Below are positions 35,819 to 44,089 of a DNA stretch of 45,739 nucleotides, one piece after another. This DNA comes from a virus. Below the pieces are notes generated by a model, which saw only the letters and a program-made list of their open reading frames with translations, did not search any database and was not told where the DNA came from. Position 1 is the first letter of the stretch; the number at the start of each line of letters is the position of its first letter. The position numbers were made by a program, and so were the translations under genes. Where the stretch lies: the IMG/VR virus record IMGVR_UViG_3300035698_017008, positions 1 to 45,739 of that record, one strand, 5' to 3'.

Positions 35819-37467
35819 ACTGCCATCCCTGGTTTATTTTTTACATCTGGGTGAGGATCATACCCAATAAGTTCAATATCTTCCCATTGTAGATTCAGAA
35901 TGTCATCAAATGTAGGTAGATCTTTCTTAATATTCAATATGGGCAAAGGCCTAGAGTCACGTTCTAGCATCTCTTTACACATATCCATTTGGTTTTGATA
36001 GATATGCACGTCCCAACCGAAGTAGACAAGCTCGCCGGGTTGCATACCCAAATGTTTTGCAAAAATATGGTTAATCAACGCATAGCTTGCGATATTAAAG
36101 GGGAGACCGAAGGGTACGTCGTTACTCCGCATCACGAAACTGCTGTTTAATCGGTTTCCTTCAACCGAATACATGTTCATTATATGGCACGGTGGTAAAG
36201 CAACTTTCCCTAAGTTGCCGGGATTCCATCCAGTAACTATGTGCCGCCTACTCAACGGATCGGTCTTTAAACCACCGAGTAAGTCTTTAACCTGATCTAT
36301 ATAAAACTTCTGGCGCCATGCATGTCCTGCCGGGGCAGTTTCTTTTGTAAATACCCAGTCTTTGGTATTCCCGCTTTGTTGTCTTAGGGCACGGTCGACC
36401 ATTCCTCTTGTATTTGTGAATTTATTAAAAAAATAAGGTGATGTAAATTTAAACTTCTTTCCTGTATGTTTGTTTTCTGCAACAAATAGATCGCCAGACA
36501 CAGAATTTAATATATTCTCGTTATATTTCCGCGGAATAAACAACGTAGTTTCCTTGCTGTAGCAATTTGCCGAAAAATAATCTTTGTCTAACTGAAAATC
36601 ATGCGGTGCAGTGGCCCAGTTATCAAAACCTATCAACGATTGTATGTCTCCATAGAAATTACTAAAACATCTCCATCGCTGATCTACAAATACCCCACGA
36701 TCCCTGTAGTTTGCTGTTTTAATCGGGTCATTCCCATGGCATCGTTCCATCATGTTACGCCACAATGTATAAGCATGTGTTAAGAATGGTGATTTGTTTG
36801 TTAACTTACCGTGCACCCCGCCTGTTTGTGTTCTCTGGTACGGATTTTTTACCTGACCCCTCTTTAAATTAGGTCGAGGAACTTCTACAACATATTTAAT
36901 GTCGTCTATAAATTGGGCACGGTAGTACGTATTTCCGTTTCTTGTGGGTAATTTTTCTAAAACAAGTATGTCGCCACTCTCGTTTGTCCTTAGTGTTTTT
37001 CCGACCATGTCGTCAGACAATATAACGGGCTGCAACGGGATATCTATATAATAATCGGCATTGATACCAAGGTATGTAGATTCTTTTATGAGTTCGACTG
37101 CCCTCATCCATTCGTCTCCCGCAAACTCCCATTTCCGCCAAACATATCCGTATCCGCGACCCATGTCACCTTCCGGCAAATGTTGAAGCCCGCGCTTATC
37201 TAGGAACTCCCTTGAGGTGTTCCCTTTCCAAATGTTAATATTCTTCTCTTCAAGAAGTTTTGTGTTTGTTTCTCCGCGAAGGAAAAACATTGTTTCTTCG
37301 AATGCAATTCGAAATGGCACCCTACGTGTTGTTTGTATTGGAAACCCCTTTGCAAGATCCCATCTCAGCATTCTCCCGAATACCGCTCGTGAGCCAACAC
37401 CAGTTCTATCTGGTTTGTCTACTCCGTTATCTAAAATATCTCTAATAAGGTCTTTATAGTTATCCAT
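35815..37467 (-). CDS. thyA: Thymidylate synthase interrupted in frame by an endonuclease-like module
   Basis: 550 aa, about 275 more than normal ThyA. Residues 1-111 (RTGVGSRAVFGRMLRWDL, QTTRRVPFR, ending GRGYGYVWR) and about 386-550 (YIDQVKDLL, SRRHIVTGWNPG, catalytic Cys427 in ALPPCH, FGLPFNIASYAL) together make a full ThyA, which methylates dUMP. Between them lies an uninterrupted coding insertion (see mobile element entry). No intein splice motifs are seen at the ends. It may be an inserted domain carried in the enzyme, or be removed in a way not obvious from sequence. A sigma-70-like promoter with an overlapping palindrome lies upstream. Confidence 0.9.
   Translation of the reverse strand: MDNYKDLIRDILDNGVDKPDRTGVGSRAVFGRMLRWDLAKGFPIQTTRRVPFRIAFEETMFFLRGETNTKLLEEKNINIWKGNTSREFLDKRGLQHLPEGDMGRGYGYVWRKWEFAGDEWMRAVELIKESTYLGINADYYIDIPLQPVILSDDMVGKTLRTNESGDILVLEKLPTRNGNTYYRAQFIDDIKYVVEVPRPNLKRGQVKNPYQRTQTGGVHGKLTNKSPFLTHAYTLWRNMMERCHGNDPIKTANYRDRGVFVDQRWRCFSNFYGDIQSLIGFDNWATAPHDFQLDKDYFSANCYSKETTLFIPRKYNENILNSVSGDLFVAENKHTGKKFKFTSPYFFNKFTNTRGMVDRALRQQSGNTKDWVFTKETAPAGHAWRQKFYIDQVKDLLGGLKTDPLSRRHIVTGWNPGNLGKVALPPCHIMNMYSVEGNRLNSSFVMRSNDVPFGLPFNIASYALINHIFAKHLGMQPGELVYFGWDVHIYQNQMDMCKEMLERDSRPLPILNIKKDLPTFDDILNLQWEDIELIGYDPHPDVKNKPGMAV
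36313..37134 (-). mobile_element. In-frame homing-endonuclease-like insertion in thyA
   Basis: Codons about 112-385 of thyA. The first part (DMVGKTLRTNESGDILVLEK, later GQVKNPYQRTQTGGVHGKL) and second part (AYTLWRNMMERCH, NYRDRGVFVDQRW, FSNFYGD, FQLDKDYF, TTLFIPRKYN) follow the two-part layout of phage mobile HNH-like endonuclease proteins. WR occurs at both edges (VWRKW and AWRQKF), and joining them restores standard ThyA spacing. The insert is in frame with no stops over about 820 nt. Confidence 0.6.
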
Positions 37468-37481
37468 GCATTTTCAAAATT

Positions 37482-37506
37482 AAGTTGTAAGCACATATTA
37501 CAACTT
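37482..37506 (-). repeat. Perfect palindrome at the thyA promoter
   Basis: AAGTTGTAA and TTACAACTT (9 bp each) separated by 7 nt; on the minus strand the -10 box TAATAT overlaps the first arm and the loop. AATTTT follows, so it might alternatively terminate transcription from the 98-aa gene upstream. Operator and terminator readings are both possible. Confidence 0.6.
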
Positions 37507-37523
37507 TTCTGATGAAAAGTCAA
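37495..37523 (-). promoter_or_regulatory. Sigma-70-like promoter of thyA
   Basis: TTGACT (37518-37523), 17-bp spacer, TAATAT (37495-37500). It lies in the 50-nt gap between the 98-aa gene and thyA and overlaps a palindrome. Confidence 0.55.
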
Positions 37524-37816
37524 AGAGTATCTGCAATCTTTCTTATGAGAAATTCTTCTTCAGTTATCGATTCTATAAAATCTGTATGGAGATGTTCATG
37601 CTCCTCACCGCCTTTAAAAAGAGGCGTTGAATAGGTTGCATACTTTCGGTAGTAATGTTTTGCCCATACTTTGTTCCCACCCTCGCATTCGACTGATAGA
37701 AATGCAAATACCCTTATATAAAAGGGGTAGCATATAAGCCCGTCTCTCCAATCTATTGGCTTAGCTTTAATTGCCTGTTTCCTAAGCCTGGCCTGTATTT
37801 TATTTGTAAAAAACAT
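37520..37816 (-). CDS. Unknown 98-aa protein
   Basis: ATG 37816 with GGA 5 nt upstream; starts MFFTNKIQARLRKQAIK, basic, with a Tyr-rich middle (KHYYRKYATYSTPLF). Overlaps the end of the SleB-type gene by 17 nt. Not recognised. Confidence 0.55.
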   Translation of the reverse strand: MFFTNKIQARLRKQAIKAKPIDWRDGLICYPFYIRVFAFLSVECEGGNKVWAKHYYRKYATYSTPLFKGGEEHEHLHTDFIESITEEEFLIRKIADTL

Positions 37817-38312
37817 GTTTTCCAAGTGTCATTGTGGGTTGCAAGTCTTCGGCCCACTTCGGTTGGGCTTTCTCTGGATTAAAGAAATGGGTTGCACCTT
37901 TCGTGATATCCCTTAATTCGCCCTGCATTGCCTGCACGGCTATTTTGGCGGCTGTTTCAAATTCTCTTATTACTCTTTCATTCTCAGTTCCATTCTTTTT
38001 TATGACAGGGACTTTGTTGTAATCAGAACATACCCAACTAAAAGCACAGACTACTTTATCACTGTACTTCAATTTTGCACTTTGCTCAACAACTCCGCAA
38101 ATTGTATCAGGGTACCGTTCGCTGTTTACTCTGTTCATTGTTACTAATGCTACTGCTTTTTGTCCTTGTATACCTTCTCCGCGTGCCTCAAAATAGATAT
38201 TTTTGGCCAAACAATATGCTTCATTCTCGTCAATACGTGACACATCAGATATAGTGCCAGACAATGAAAAAGTTTGGAGGATGTACACAAGGAGAATTTT
38301 TGCTGTTGTCAT
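37800..38312 (-). CDS. Cell-wall hydrolase, SleB type (candidate endolysin)
   Basis: 170 aa. A hydrophobic N-terminus (MTTAKILLVYILQTFSLSG) looks like a signal or signal-arrest sequence. The hydrolase_2/SleB core follows: AKNIYFEARGEG with catalytic Glu42, VALVTMNRVNS, RYPDTICGVV, FSWVCSD and THFFNPEKAQPKW. These enzymes cleave the glycan strand of peptidoglycan. It probably acts in lysis or virion entry. ATG 38312 has AAGGAG upstream, and a perfect sigma-70 promoter precedes it, which is unusual for a lysis gene normally expressed late. Confidence 0.88.
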   Translation of the reverse strand: MTTAKILLVYILQTFSLSGTISDVSRIDENEAYCLAKNIYFEARGEGIQGQKAVALVTMNRVNSERYPDTICGVVEQSAKLKYSDKVVCAFSWVCSDYNKVPVIKKNGTENERVIREFETAAKIAVQAMQGELRDITKGATHFFNPEKAQPKWAEDLQPTMTLGKHVFYK

Positions 38313-38350
38313 TATGACATTTCTCCTTCTTGATTTTTTCAAGTAAGTGT

Positions 38351-38370
38351 TATTTAGCCAAAGGCTAAAA
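38351..38370 (-). repeat. Leader hairpin of the SleB gene
   Basis: TTTAGCC-TTT-GGCTAAA (38353-38369) begins within a few bases of the predicted transcription start of the promoter at 38374-38402. It also contains GCTAAATA (38351-38358), a late-promoter-like word. It may protect the RNA 5' end or provide a second, late start. Confidence 0.4.
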
Positions 38371-38373
38371 TCA

Positions 38374-38402
38374 ATTATATACAAATAATAATAAGATGTC
38401 AA
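38374..38402 (-). promoter_or_regulatory. Perfect-consensus sigma-70 promoter
   Basis: TTGACA (38397-38402), 17-bp spacer, TATAAT (38374-38379), directed at the SleB-type gene. Both boxes and the spacing are ideal, the strongest host promoter seen in the window. It is back to back with the late promoter at 38409-38416. Confidence 0.88.
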
Positions 38403-38408
38403 TATTTG

Positions 38409-38416
38409 GATAAATA
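38409..38416 (+). promoter_or_regulatory. T4-type late promoter of the 782-aa gene
   Basis: GATAAATA on the plus strand, followed 13 nt later by AAGGA and then the ATG at 38438. Confidence 0.65.
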
Positions 38417-38437
38417 GTGTAAAGAAAGGATTTTTAT

Positions 38438-40786
38438 ATGAAACTAAACGACTTCGGGAAAGCAAAAAATGAGGGGCAAGCCCAAAACCCCCTGCCAGCT
38501 GTCTTAAAAGACGATGAGAGTCAAGTGCCGGAGCCAGGTGAGGCCGTTAGGACATTTAAGAGTCGAATAGAAGGACGTTGTGAACGTGTAGACGGGAACA
38601 CTGTTTATTTCAGAACCGGTGACGGTAGACTTATGAAATGTCCGATGGATAAGTTAAGTGTTATCAAAAAACTAGAAGATGGCATCGGTGGATCAATTGT
38701 AGGAGCAGTAGCTGGCGCGGCGATCACTAAATCACCAACAGGTGCTTCAGTAGGTTCAAAGATAGGCAGCGGGCTGCAAGACATGATGACAAAGGAATCT
38801 GGACTTAAATTTTACCCGGGATCTTATCCTGATGTTGACCACATGCATGGTGCTGTTTACAAGGGCGAGGATCCGGGTGGCAGAACAACTATCACAAATA
38901 AGGATTCATGGACTAAAAAAGCCAATTATATTAACTCAGTGTCTTATGATGACAACGCTGATATCATTTCTGACAGAAATGGAAGCCAATACGTAGCAGA
39001 CGGAACAGTATTTGCCAAATGGAGCAATAAATCAAATATTGGGTATGTTCTTATGCCAACAACAGAAGGTAGTATGGGCGGCATCAATAGATCACGCCCT
39101 GCACAAGACGTAAGTTACGAAAAAGTTCTAGACGATGACGTATCGCGTGAAGTATACGAAAAATGGTCTATGTTTAGTGAAGAAAGTACTGATGACAAAG
39201 TAGGCATACTCAAGAAGTGGGCCATGGATAATTACGAAAACGGTGCTGATACTTTTATTGAGACATACAGTGATGAAGACTATGCACTTATGTTGGATGA
39301 CCACCACGGAAGTGTTAAGGATACATTAGACACAATGGAACGCATGGCAAGTGTATGGAGTGAAAGGCAGGCCGATGCCAGATATTACTCTCGCGGAGAG
39401 ATGGAAGAAGACATTAAGAAAGACTTCGCAGATATTTTAGGAAAACAGCATCAAGAAGAACAGCCAAAAAAGAAAGTCCAAACCAAAGAAATACCATTTA
39501 ATGGATGGACAATTAGATATAGTGTCAAACAAAAACCAGATGATAAGTCTAAGTGGATGGTGTTTGATAAGAAATTCGTAGTACAGGGACAAGGCGAGTC
39601 TTACAACGAAAAACAAGCTGTTGCTGACGCAGAAGAATACATCAAAAAAGGCGGCGGTGCAAAGAAAGAAGCGACTGATAAAGTCACTATCGACTTTAAT
39701 GTCGACTTTACAAAGGAGTTTGGAGATACATTCTTCGCAAGAATTTTAGATGATGAAGATGGACCGGCTCTACTGATCGCATATGAGCCAGGCAACGGCA
39801 TGCAGCGTACACACATCCGTAACCAAAAAGATAAAATCACAGCCACAACTACCAAGCTAACATCCATGTCTATGAGCCCACGTGCATCTAATGAAGCAGG
39901 CTTACAGCCAAATGGTCGCTATATACTTGGGGCCAAGAAAGATCTAGGTGATGGTATTTCTAAATTCCCTCTCATATATCAGAGCACTGTTCAGGGAAAG
40001 GGCGATATGGTTAAGCTAGGTAAGCCCGGACTAACTGTGGCTCACAGTAGAGATGTGTCAGAAGACATAACACCGTGGGGTGGCTACACTAAAGACGACC
40101 CGGGCTATAAAAAGACTCAAAAATCACCAAAAAACATTAGACAAGGGGATACTGCATACCCGTTAGACCAAAGAATTAAAAACGGAATACAAACGCACGG
40201 GTTAAAGTGGGCGTTCGACGAATATGTTAAAAAGGCCGGTATCCCGCCCAGACAATTCCAAATACTCGCAGGACTTGCACCAAGTAAGCCAGGGTCAAAG
40301 ACACAGTCGTGGGAAAAGCCTGCACCAATAAGACTAAACCATAAGGATAAAGAATCTTGGTGGAAAAAGATGGTAAACAAATTCTTAGAGGAAGAAGATC
40401 CTTGCTGGAAGAATTATAAACAAGTAGGCATGAAGGTTAAGGGCGGTAAGAAGGTGCCTAACTGTGTACCTGTCAGCGAACACGAAGTAACACTAGAAGG
40501 TGACGAGTTTATAGGTCAGTTATATGACGAAGAATCGCTGTTAGAATCAGAATACCAAGGTAGATCTGTAACACTTAACAAGCCCATGCAAGGCGATGTA
40601 AAGAAGTTTAAAGTTTACGTTAAGGATCCGTCTACAGGCAATGTTAAAAAAGTAAATTTTGGCGACCCGGATATGAAGATTAGAAAATCAAACCCCGAAG
40701 CCAGAAAGAGCTTCAGAGCAAGACACAATTGCGATAATCCAGGACCAAAAACAAAGGCAAGATATTGGTCTTGCCGGAAGTGGTAA
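38438..40786 (+). CDS. Large probable prohead/virion protein, 782 aa
   Basis: Starts MKLNDFGKAKNEGQAQNP. There is a Gly/Ala-rich hydrophobic stretch near 80-115 (GGSIVGAVAGAAITKSPTG), an acidic helical middle, a domain near 350-410 that repeats Lys/Trp-rich strands (PFNGWTIRYSVK), and a compact C-terminal domain (about 710-782) ending SFRARHNCDNPGP and KARYWSCRKW, which I associate with structural or scaffold-linked proteins of T4-like aquatic phages. AAGGA 7 nt upstream. The stop abuts the stop of the convergent next gene. Role inferred only. Confidence 0.65.
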   Translation: MKLNDFGKAKNEGQAQNPLPAVLKDDESQVPEPGEAVRTFKSRIEGRCERVDGNTVYFRTGDGRLMKCPMDKLSVIKKLEDGIGGSIVGAVAGAAITKSPTGASVGSKIGSGLQDMMTKESGLKFYPGSYPDVDHMHGAVYKGEDPGGRTTITNKDSWTKKANYINSVSYDDNADIISDRNGSQYVADGTVFAKWSNKSNIGYVLMPTTEGSMGGINRSRPAQDVSYEKVLDDDVSREVYEKWSMFSEESTDDKVGILKKWAMDNYENGADTFIETYSDEDYALMLDDHHGSVKDTLDTMERMASVWSERQADARYYSRGEMEEDIKKDFADILGKQHQEEQPKKKVQTKEIPFNGWTIRYSVKQKPDDKSKWMVFDKKFVVQGQGESYNEKQAVADAEEYIKKGGGAKKEATDKVTIDFNVDFTKEFGDTFFARILDDEDGPALLIAYEPGNGMQRTHIRNQKDKITATTTKLTSMSMSPRASNEAGLQPNGRYILGAKKDLGDGISKFPLIYQSTVQGKGDMVKLGKPGLTVAHSRDVSEDITPWGGYTKDDPGYKKTQKSPKNIRQGDTAYPLDQRIKNGIQTHGLKWAFDEYVKKAGIPPRQFQILAGLAPSKPGSKTQSWEKPAPIRLNHKDKESWWKKMVNKFLEEEDPCWKNYKQVGMKVKGGKKVPNCVPVSEHEVTLEGDEFIGQLYDEESLLESEYQGRSVTLNKPMQGDVKKFKVYVKDPSTGNVKKVNFGDPDMKIRKSNPEARKSFRARHNCDNPGPKTKARYWSCRKW

Positions 40787-41893
40787 TTACTTAGTCCTAT
40801 AATACCCGGTGTATGCCATAGTCTGGGTAAAAGATGTCAAATCTACGTGAGAGTGGTTTACTATACCGCTAAGTCGGCCCTCTAGCATCATTTCCAACAC
40901 TGCTACTCCACCGCCGGCCGTTGTGGATTGAATCGCTGTTAAGTTATCTACTCCGTAGAATTTTTCGGAATAATTTTTGACACAAAGGGCATTGCTATCC
41001 CTCCCCGTTACCTTAGCATAGACAACAATAACATCATCTTGCGTAGTAGGGAATTTTCGTAAGAACGTTTCCTTAATTTTTTCAAAATCCCCGTTCAGTT
41101 CCCGGACTACTTCCCGAATATATCGATAGTGACCCGGATACCTCAACGTCATATAATGAACATTGGGAATGTGATCCAATTCATCTACCAAGCTCCCTAT
41201 TCCCCCAGAGGTTAATGCGGCCTCATACTCGATACCATCCAAGATCACCGTTTGAGTATTGTTAAGGCCTGCTACTTCCTGCAAAACTTTGTCTTTTCTT
41301 ATTCTGCAAGGACGAATATACTCGTTCACGAGGCCATCCACACTCCAGGTTAGATTATAAGATTCTTCCGGATGATGTGAACTATAAGAAACTAGTCTAG
41401 GCAAGGCACCAACACTAATCATAAGAGTTTCTGGGGCTTCAATTTTTGTCGCCATTGAGTGGCCTAGGTAATTTATAAAGCCGGGGGCCAAGCCACACTT
41501 TACAGCGCATGTTAGGCCCGATCCTTCATACAATTTTTGCACAGAATCTGCCATTATGTCGTCCTCTGTGAAGTCAATATAGTGGCAATTTGCTTTGACT
41601 GTTGCAGATGCTATTTTTTTATTCATGAAAAAAGGTAACGCATTCATTACATGCGTTACCTCATTCTTCATCAGTATTTGTGCCAATTCATCTGAACTGG
41701 ATTCTTCCAGATCACCTACGATGTGGTCGCCGTCTGGGAGTTTGAGTAGATTTCTCTGATCTTTATCGATGACAAAGGCCTCAACATCATTATGCGGACT
41801 GATGTGATATTTAGATTTTTGTTTTAAATCTCTAATAATATGATATACTGCTACGCCAATATGTCCCGCACCTAAAATTGCTACCTTTGTCAT
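40787..41893 (-). CDS. Saccharopine dehydrogenase-family oxidoreductase
   Basis: 368 aa. An N-terminal Rossmann fold (VAILGAGHIG) binds NAD(P). Further blocks are VMNALPFFMNKKIA, CHYIDFTED, KCGLAPGFINYLG, TWSVDGLVNEYI and TAGGGVAVLEMMLEG. These fit the saccharopine dehydrogenase/lysine 6-dehydrogenase/carboxynorspermidine dehydrogenase superfamily. Such enzymes act in lysine turnover or polyamine synthesis. It could change polyamines used to balance packaged DNA charge, or lysine metabolism; substrate cannot be read. A strong AGGGGG ribosome binding site is present. Next to NAMPT, also an NAD-linked gene. Confidence 0.8.
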   Translation of the reverse strand: MTKVAILGAGHIGVAVYHIIRDLKQKSKYHISPHNDVEAFVIDKDQRNLLKLPDGDHIVGDLEESSSDELAQILMKNEVTHVMNALPFFMNKKIASATVKANCHYIDFTEDDIMADSVQKLYEGSGLTCAVKCGLAPGFINYLGHSMATKIEAPETLMISVGALPRLVSYSSHHPEESYNLTWSVDGLVNEYIRPCRIRKDKVLQEVAGLNNTQTVILDGIEYEAALTSGGIGSLVDELDHIPNVHYMTLRYPGHYRYIREVVRELNGDFEKIKETFLRKFPTTQDDVIVVYAKVTGRDSNALCVKNYSEKFYGVDNLTAIQSTTAGGGVAVLEMMLEGRLSGIVNHSHVDLTSFTQTMAYTGYYRTK

Positions 41894-41918
41894 TCCACCC
41901 CCTAAATAAGTATGCTGT

Positions 41919-41926
41919 TATTTAGC
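41919..41926 (-). promoter_or_regulatory. Possible late-type promoter
   Basis: GCTAAATA on the minus strand, 25 nt before the ATG at 41893, overlapping the TAA stop of the NAMPT gene. Same variant as before folE. Confidence 0.3.
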
Positions 41927-43307
41927 GAATACCCGCCTTTGCACGGGCACGAACCTGGTCGAACGTTGTCTGGTTGTACAGCTTACCGTCCAGATAGCGA
42001 CGTTGCAGATGATCCACAATATCCCTACCGAACTCCAGGACTTTAGTAACAAGTTTGCCACTCTCGTCGGTAACAAGCATCAGTCGGCCGCGCTTGCTCT
42101 TCTTCATCGAAGAAGTAACCGGGTCCTTGTACACTTCCACCCACTTGCCATTGATCATTGCAGCAGAACACTTCATTGCAAACTCCATCGTGTCACGGTT
42201 GACCATCTGAAGCAGTGCGCCGCCTTGGCCAAACGCTACGTTGTCGGAACTATATCCGTTCATATCCATTACAGTAAGAATGGCGCGGATCATTTGGTGA
42301 TCAATGCCATCGCCCTGGATAACACGAACGTTGTTCAGAACCTTGTAGCCTTTGGCATTGACAGTGTGACCAAAATACTTGTCGAGGATCTTCAAGCAGT
42401 CGTTTACAACTTGAACAGGGTCGCCACTATCCGGACGAATCACAACTACTGCCTTGCTGTCAATCACTTCTTGTTTCAGTTCAGTTCCCCATTTCTTGCA
42501 AGCTTCGAAGATGTCATAACTATCGCTCACACAAGCAAGAATCTTGCCTTCCTTGCCGTAATGCTTCAGCATGTTACGGAAAGATGCAGTTTCACCTTCT
42601 CGACCCCAGCTGGTAACGGTGCTGTGCTCCATGGCCGGAATACTGAACCCGGAAACTTCCGCATCGTAGTATTCCATTGCAGCCAATACGCCCGAAAGAG
42701 TATCGGTGCCCATGAAGTTGATCAGGTGGGCCATGCCACCAAGTGCAGCACTTTCGAGGCTCGACACGCCGCGGGCACCGAAGTCGTGCAACTTGAAGTC
42801 GATCAGACCGGGATCACCATTCTTCTCAAGAAAGTGAGCAATGATTGTCTTGCTGTGATGGCTATTAGATGCCACAGTAGTTGGGTACCAAATTGCACGA
42901 AGCAATGCGGTTTCCAGGAAGCTGGTCAACCAGTAACAATTCGGATCGGTGTTTACAATCGACACCAGAACGTTCTTCGGTGCCATGATAGTGCCTTCAT
43001 CTGCTGATTTAATTTCAACCGGAAGGTGGCCACCGTGCGTGTTGACAATATACATCCAGCCATCGTAATTGAATGGCTCGCCGTGTGCTTCCAGTATTGC
43101 TTTCGCCTTCATTACCATAGTAGAGGTAACTGGCGTGGTCATGTATTCGCGCAAGAATGCTTGCAGACCAAAAAAGACCAGTTCGTCGTATTTTCCGCCA
43201 CGTGATTCGATGTACGAATAAACGTACTCGGTGCCCTCGGGATACTGGACCCATTGGCTGTATTTGTAGCTGTCACTATTCAGGACAATGTTTTTTGCAA
43301 ATTCCAT
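41922..43307 (-). CDS. Nicotinamide phosphoribosyltransferase (NAMPT)
   Basis: 461 aa from ATG 43307 (AAGGAG upstream). Family blocks: LNSDSYKYSQWVQYPEGT at the start, FKLHDFGARGVSS (active-site region), SIPAMEHSTVTSWG, VVIRPDSGDPV and VIQGDGID. It makes NMN from nicotinamide and PRPP, the first step of NAD+ salvage. The next enzyme, NMN adenylyltransferase, is encoded at 44338-45369 in the same direction. Together they match the two-enzyme phage route reported to rebuild NAD+ after host defence depletes it. Confidence 0.96.
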   Translation of the reverse strand: MEFAKNIVLNSDSYKYSQWVQYPEGTEYVYSYIESRGGKYDELVFFGLQAFLREYMTTPVTSTMVMKAKAILEAHGEPFNYDGWMYIVNTHGGHLPVEIKSADEGTIMAPKNVLVSIVNTDPNCYWLTSFLETALLRAIWYPTTVASNSHHSKTIIAHFLEKNGDPGLIDFKLHDFGARGVSSLESAALGGMAHLINFMGTDTLSGVLAAMEYYDAEVSGFSIPAMEHSTVTSWGREGETASFRNMLKHYGKEGKILACVSDSYDIFEACKKWGTELKQEVIDSKAVVVIRPDSGDPVQVVNDCLKILDKYFGHTVNAKGYKVLNNVRVIQGDGIDHQMIRAILTVMDMNGYSSDNVAFGQGGALLQMVNRDTMEFAMKCSAAMINGKWVEVYKDPVTSSMKKSKRGRLMLVTDESGKLVTKVLEFGRDIVDHLQRRYLDGKLYNQTTFDQVRARAKAGIR

Positions 43308-43361
43308 AATGATAATCTCCTTATCGTTAAAATTGCCCAACTCTCTGTCGGGACTTGCTTA

Positions 43362-43619
43362 CTATATTACTACTGCCTTCAGTAATAATACAATCTTTTC
43401 TTCATCGGATATAGAATGTACTTTATTCGGATTGGCATATATATCCTTAAAATATGTTACCGTATTTCCGTTAACTTCATAAACTCTTTCTGCCATAGCC
43501 ATAGGACGATGTGAGCTAAATGATCCATAATGGACACGCAGTGGTCTTGAAGTTCTGCACAAAGCTGCCGGGACTGCCCCTCTAGCTACCATAAAATCAG
43601 AGTATTCGTAAAAGATCAT
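43362..43619 (-). CDS. Unknown 85-aa protein
   Basis: ATG 43619 overlaps the previous stop as ATGA, with AGAGG directly before. The second half (ERVYEVNGNTVTYFKDIY and later DEEKIVLLLKAVVI) looks like a folded domain. It lies between the NAMPT and NadM genes. Not recognised. Confidence 0.55.
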   Translation of the reverse strand: MIFYEYSDFMVARGAVPAALCRTSRPLRVHYGSFSSHRPMAMAERVYEVNGNTVTYFKDIYANPNKVHSISDEEKIVLLLKAVVI

Positions 43620-43774
43620 CCTCTGAACCCTATTGCTCCTTCAAACACTTCTAACAATGCCTCATCAGTCATTGTCGGAAATGTCATCGGATCGAGCTGA
43701 TTATCATCCCAGTCATAAAACTCGGCTCCGTTATTTTCCATATCTTTTAGCTTATCTAAAATCAATTGTCTCAT
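43616..43774 (-). CDS. Unknown 52-aa acidic protein
   Basis: Open frame linking two genes with ATGA overlaps at both ends (43771-43774 and 43616-43619). Starts MRQLILDKLKDMENNGAEF, followed by an acidic stretch (YDWDDNQLDP). Its perfect fit between neighbours supports it as real. Function unknown. Confidence 0.6.
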   Translation of the reverse strand: MRQLILDKLKDMENNGAEFYDWDDNQLDPMTFPTMTDEALLEVFEGAIGFRG

Positions 43775-44085
43775 AATTTTACTCCGAGTGCTTTAATCTC
43801 TTCTGTAGTCAATCTAGACAAGACTTCTTGTTTAAGTTTCCGTCTGGCCTCTCTAATTTCTGCTTCTTTTTGTTTCTTTTCTAGGGCAGCCGCTGCTGCC
43901 CTGTCAGCTTTTTTGTGTGCCATCCACCATTCGTGAATTTCTGGATCCTTCATTAATACAAATTCGAGTCCATCATTCGTTTGCTCGATGTGTTCAAGTG
44001 CTTTACAAGCAATTCGGGCAAGCTTATCGTTCAATTCTTGCAATTTGATGGCATTTGAGCTGTAATTGTCGTCATCATAACGCAT
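43771..44085 (-). CDS. Unknown 104-aa helical protein
   Basis: Highly charged with a coiled-coil-like stretch about 58-90 (ADRAAAAALEKKQKEAEIRE). AAGGAG upstream of the ATG. Coupled to the 52-aa gene. No function apparent. Confidence 0.6.
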   Translation of the reverse strand: MRYDDDNYSSNAIKLQELNDKLARIACKALEHIEQTNDGLEFVLMKDPEIHEWWMAHKKADRAAAAALEKKQKEAEIREARRKLKQEVLSRLTTEEIKALGVKL

Positions 44086-44089
44086 TTTT

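Noticed and set aside
36313-37134. thyA insertion as a group I intron like T4 td
   Set aside because: The entire insertion is open and in frame with both halves, and I could not see a non-coding intron core. It remains testable by RT-PCR.
35815-37467. thyA insertion as an intein
   Set aside because: No Cys/Ser at a clear N-terminal junction, no His-Asn before Cys/Ser/Thr at the C-terminal junction, and no block A or B motifs.
42003-43007. A 334-codon open frame on the plus strand opposite NAMPT
   Set aside because: It is an antisense shadow of the strongly conserved NAMPT gene, with His/Asn-rich sequence that reflects the complementary codons and no ribosome binding site.
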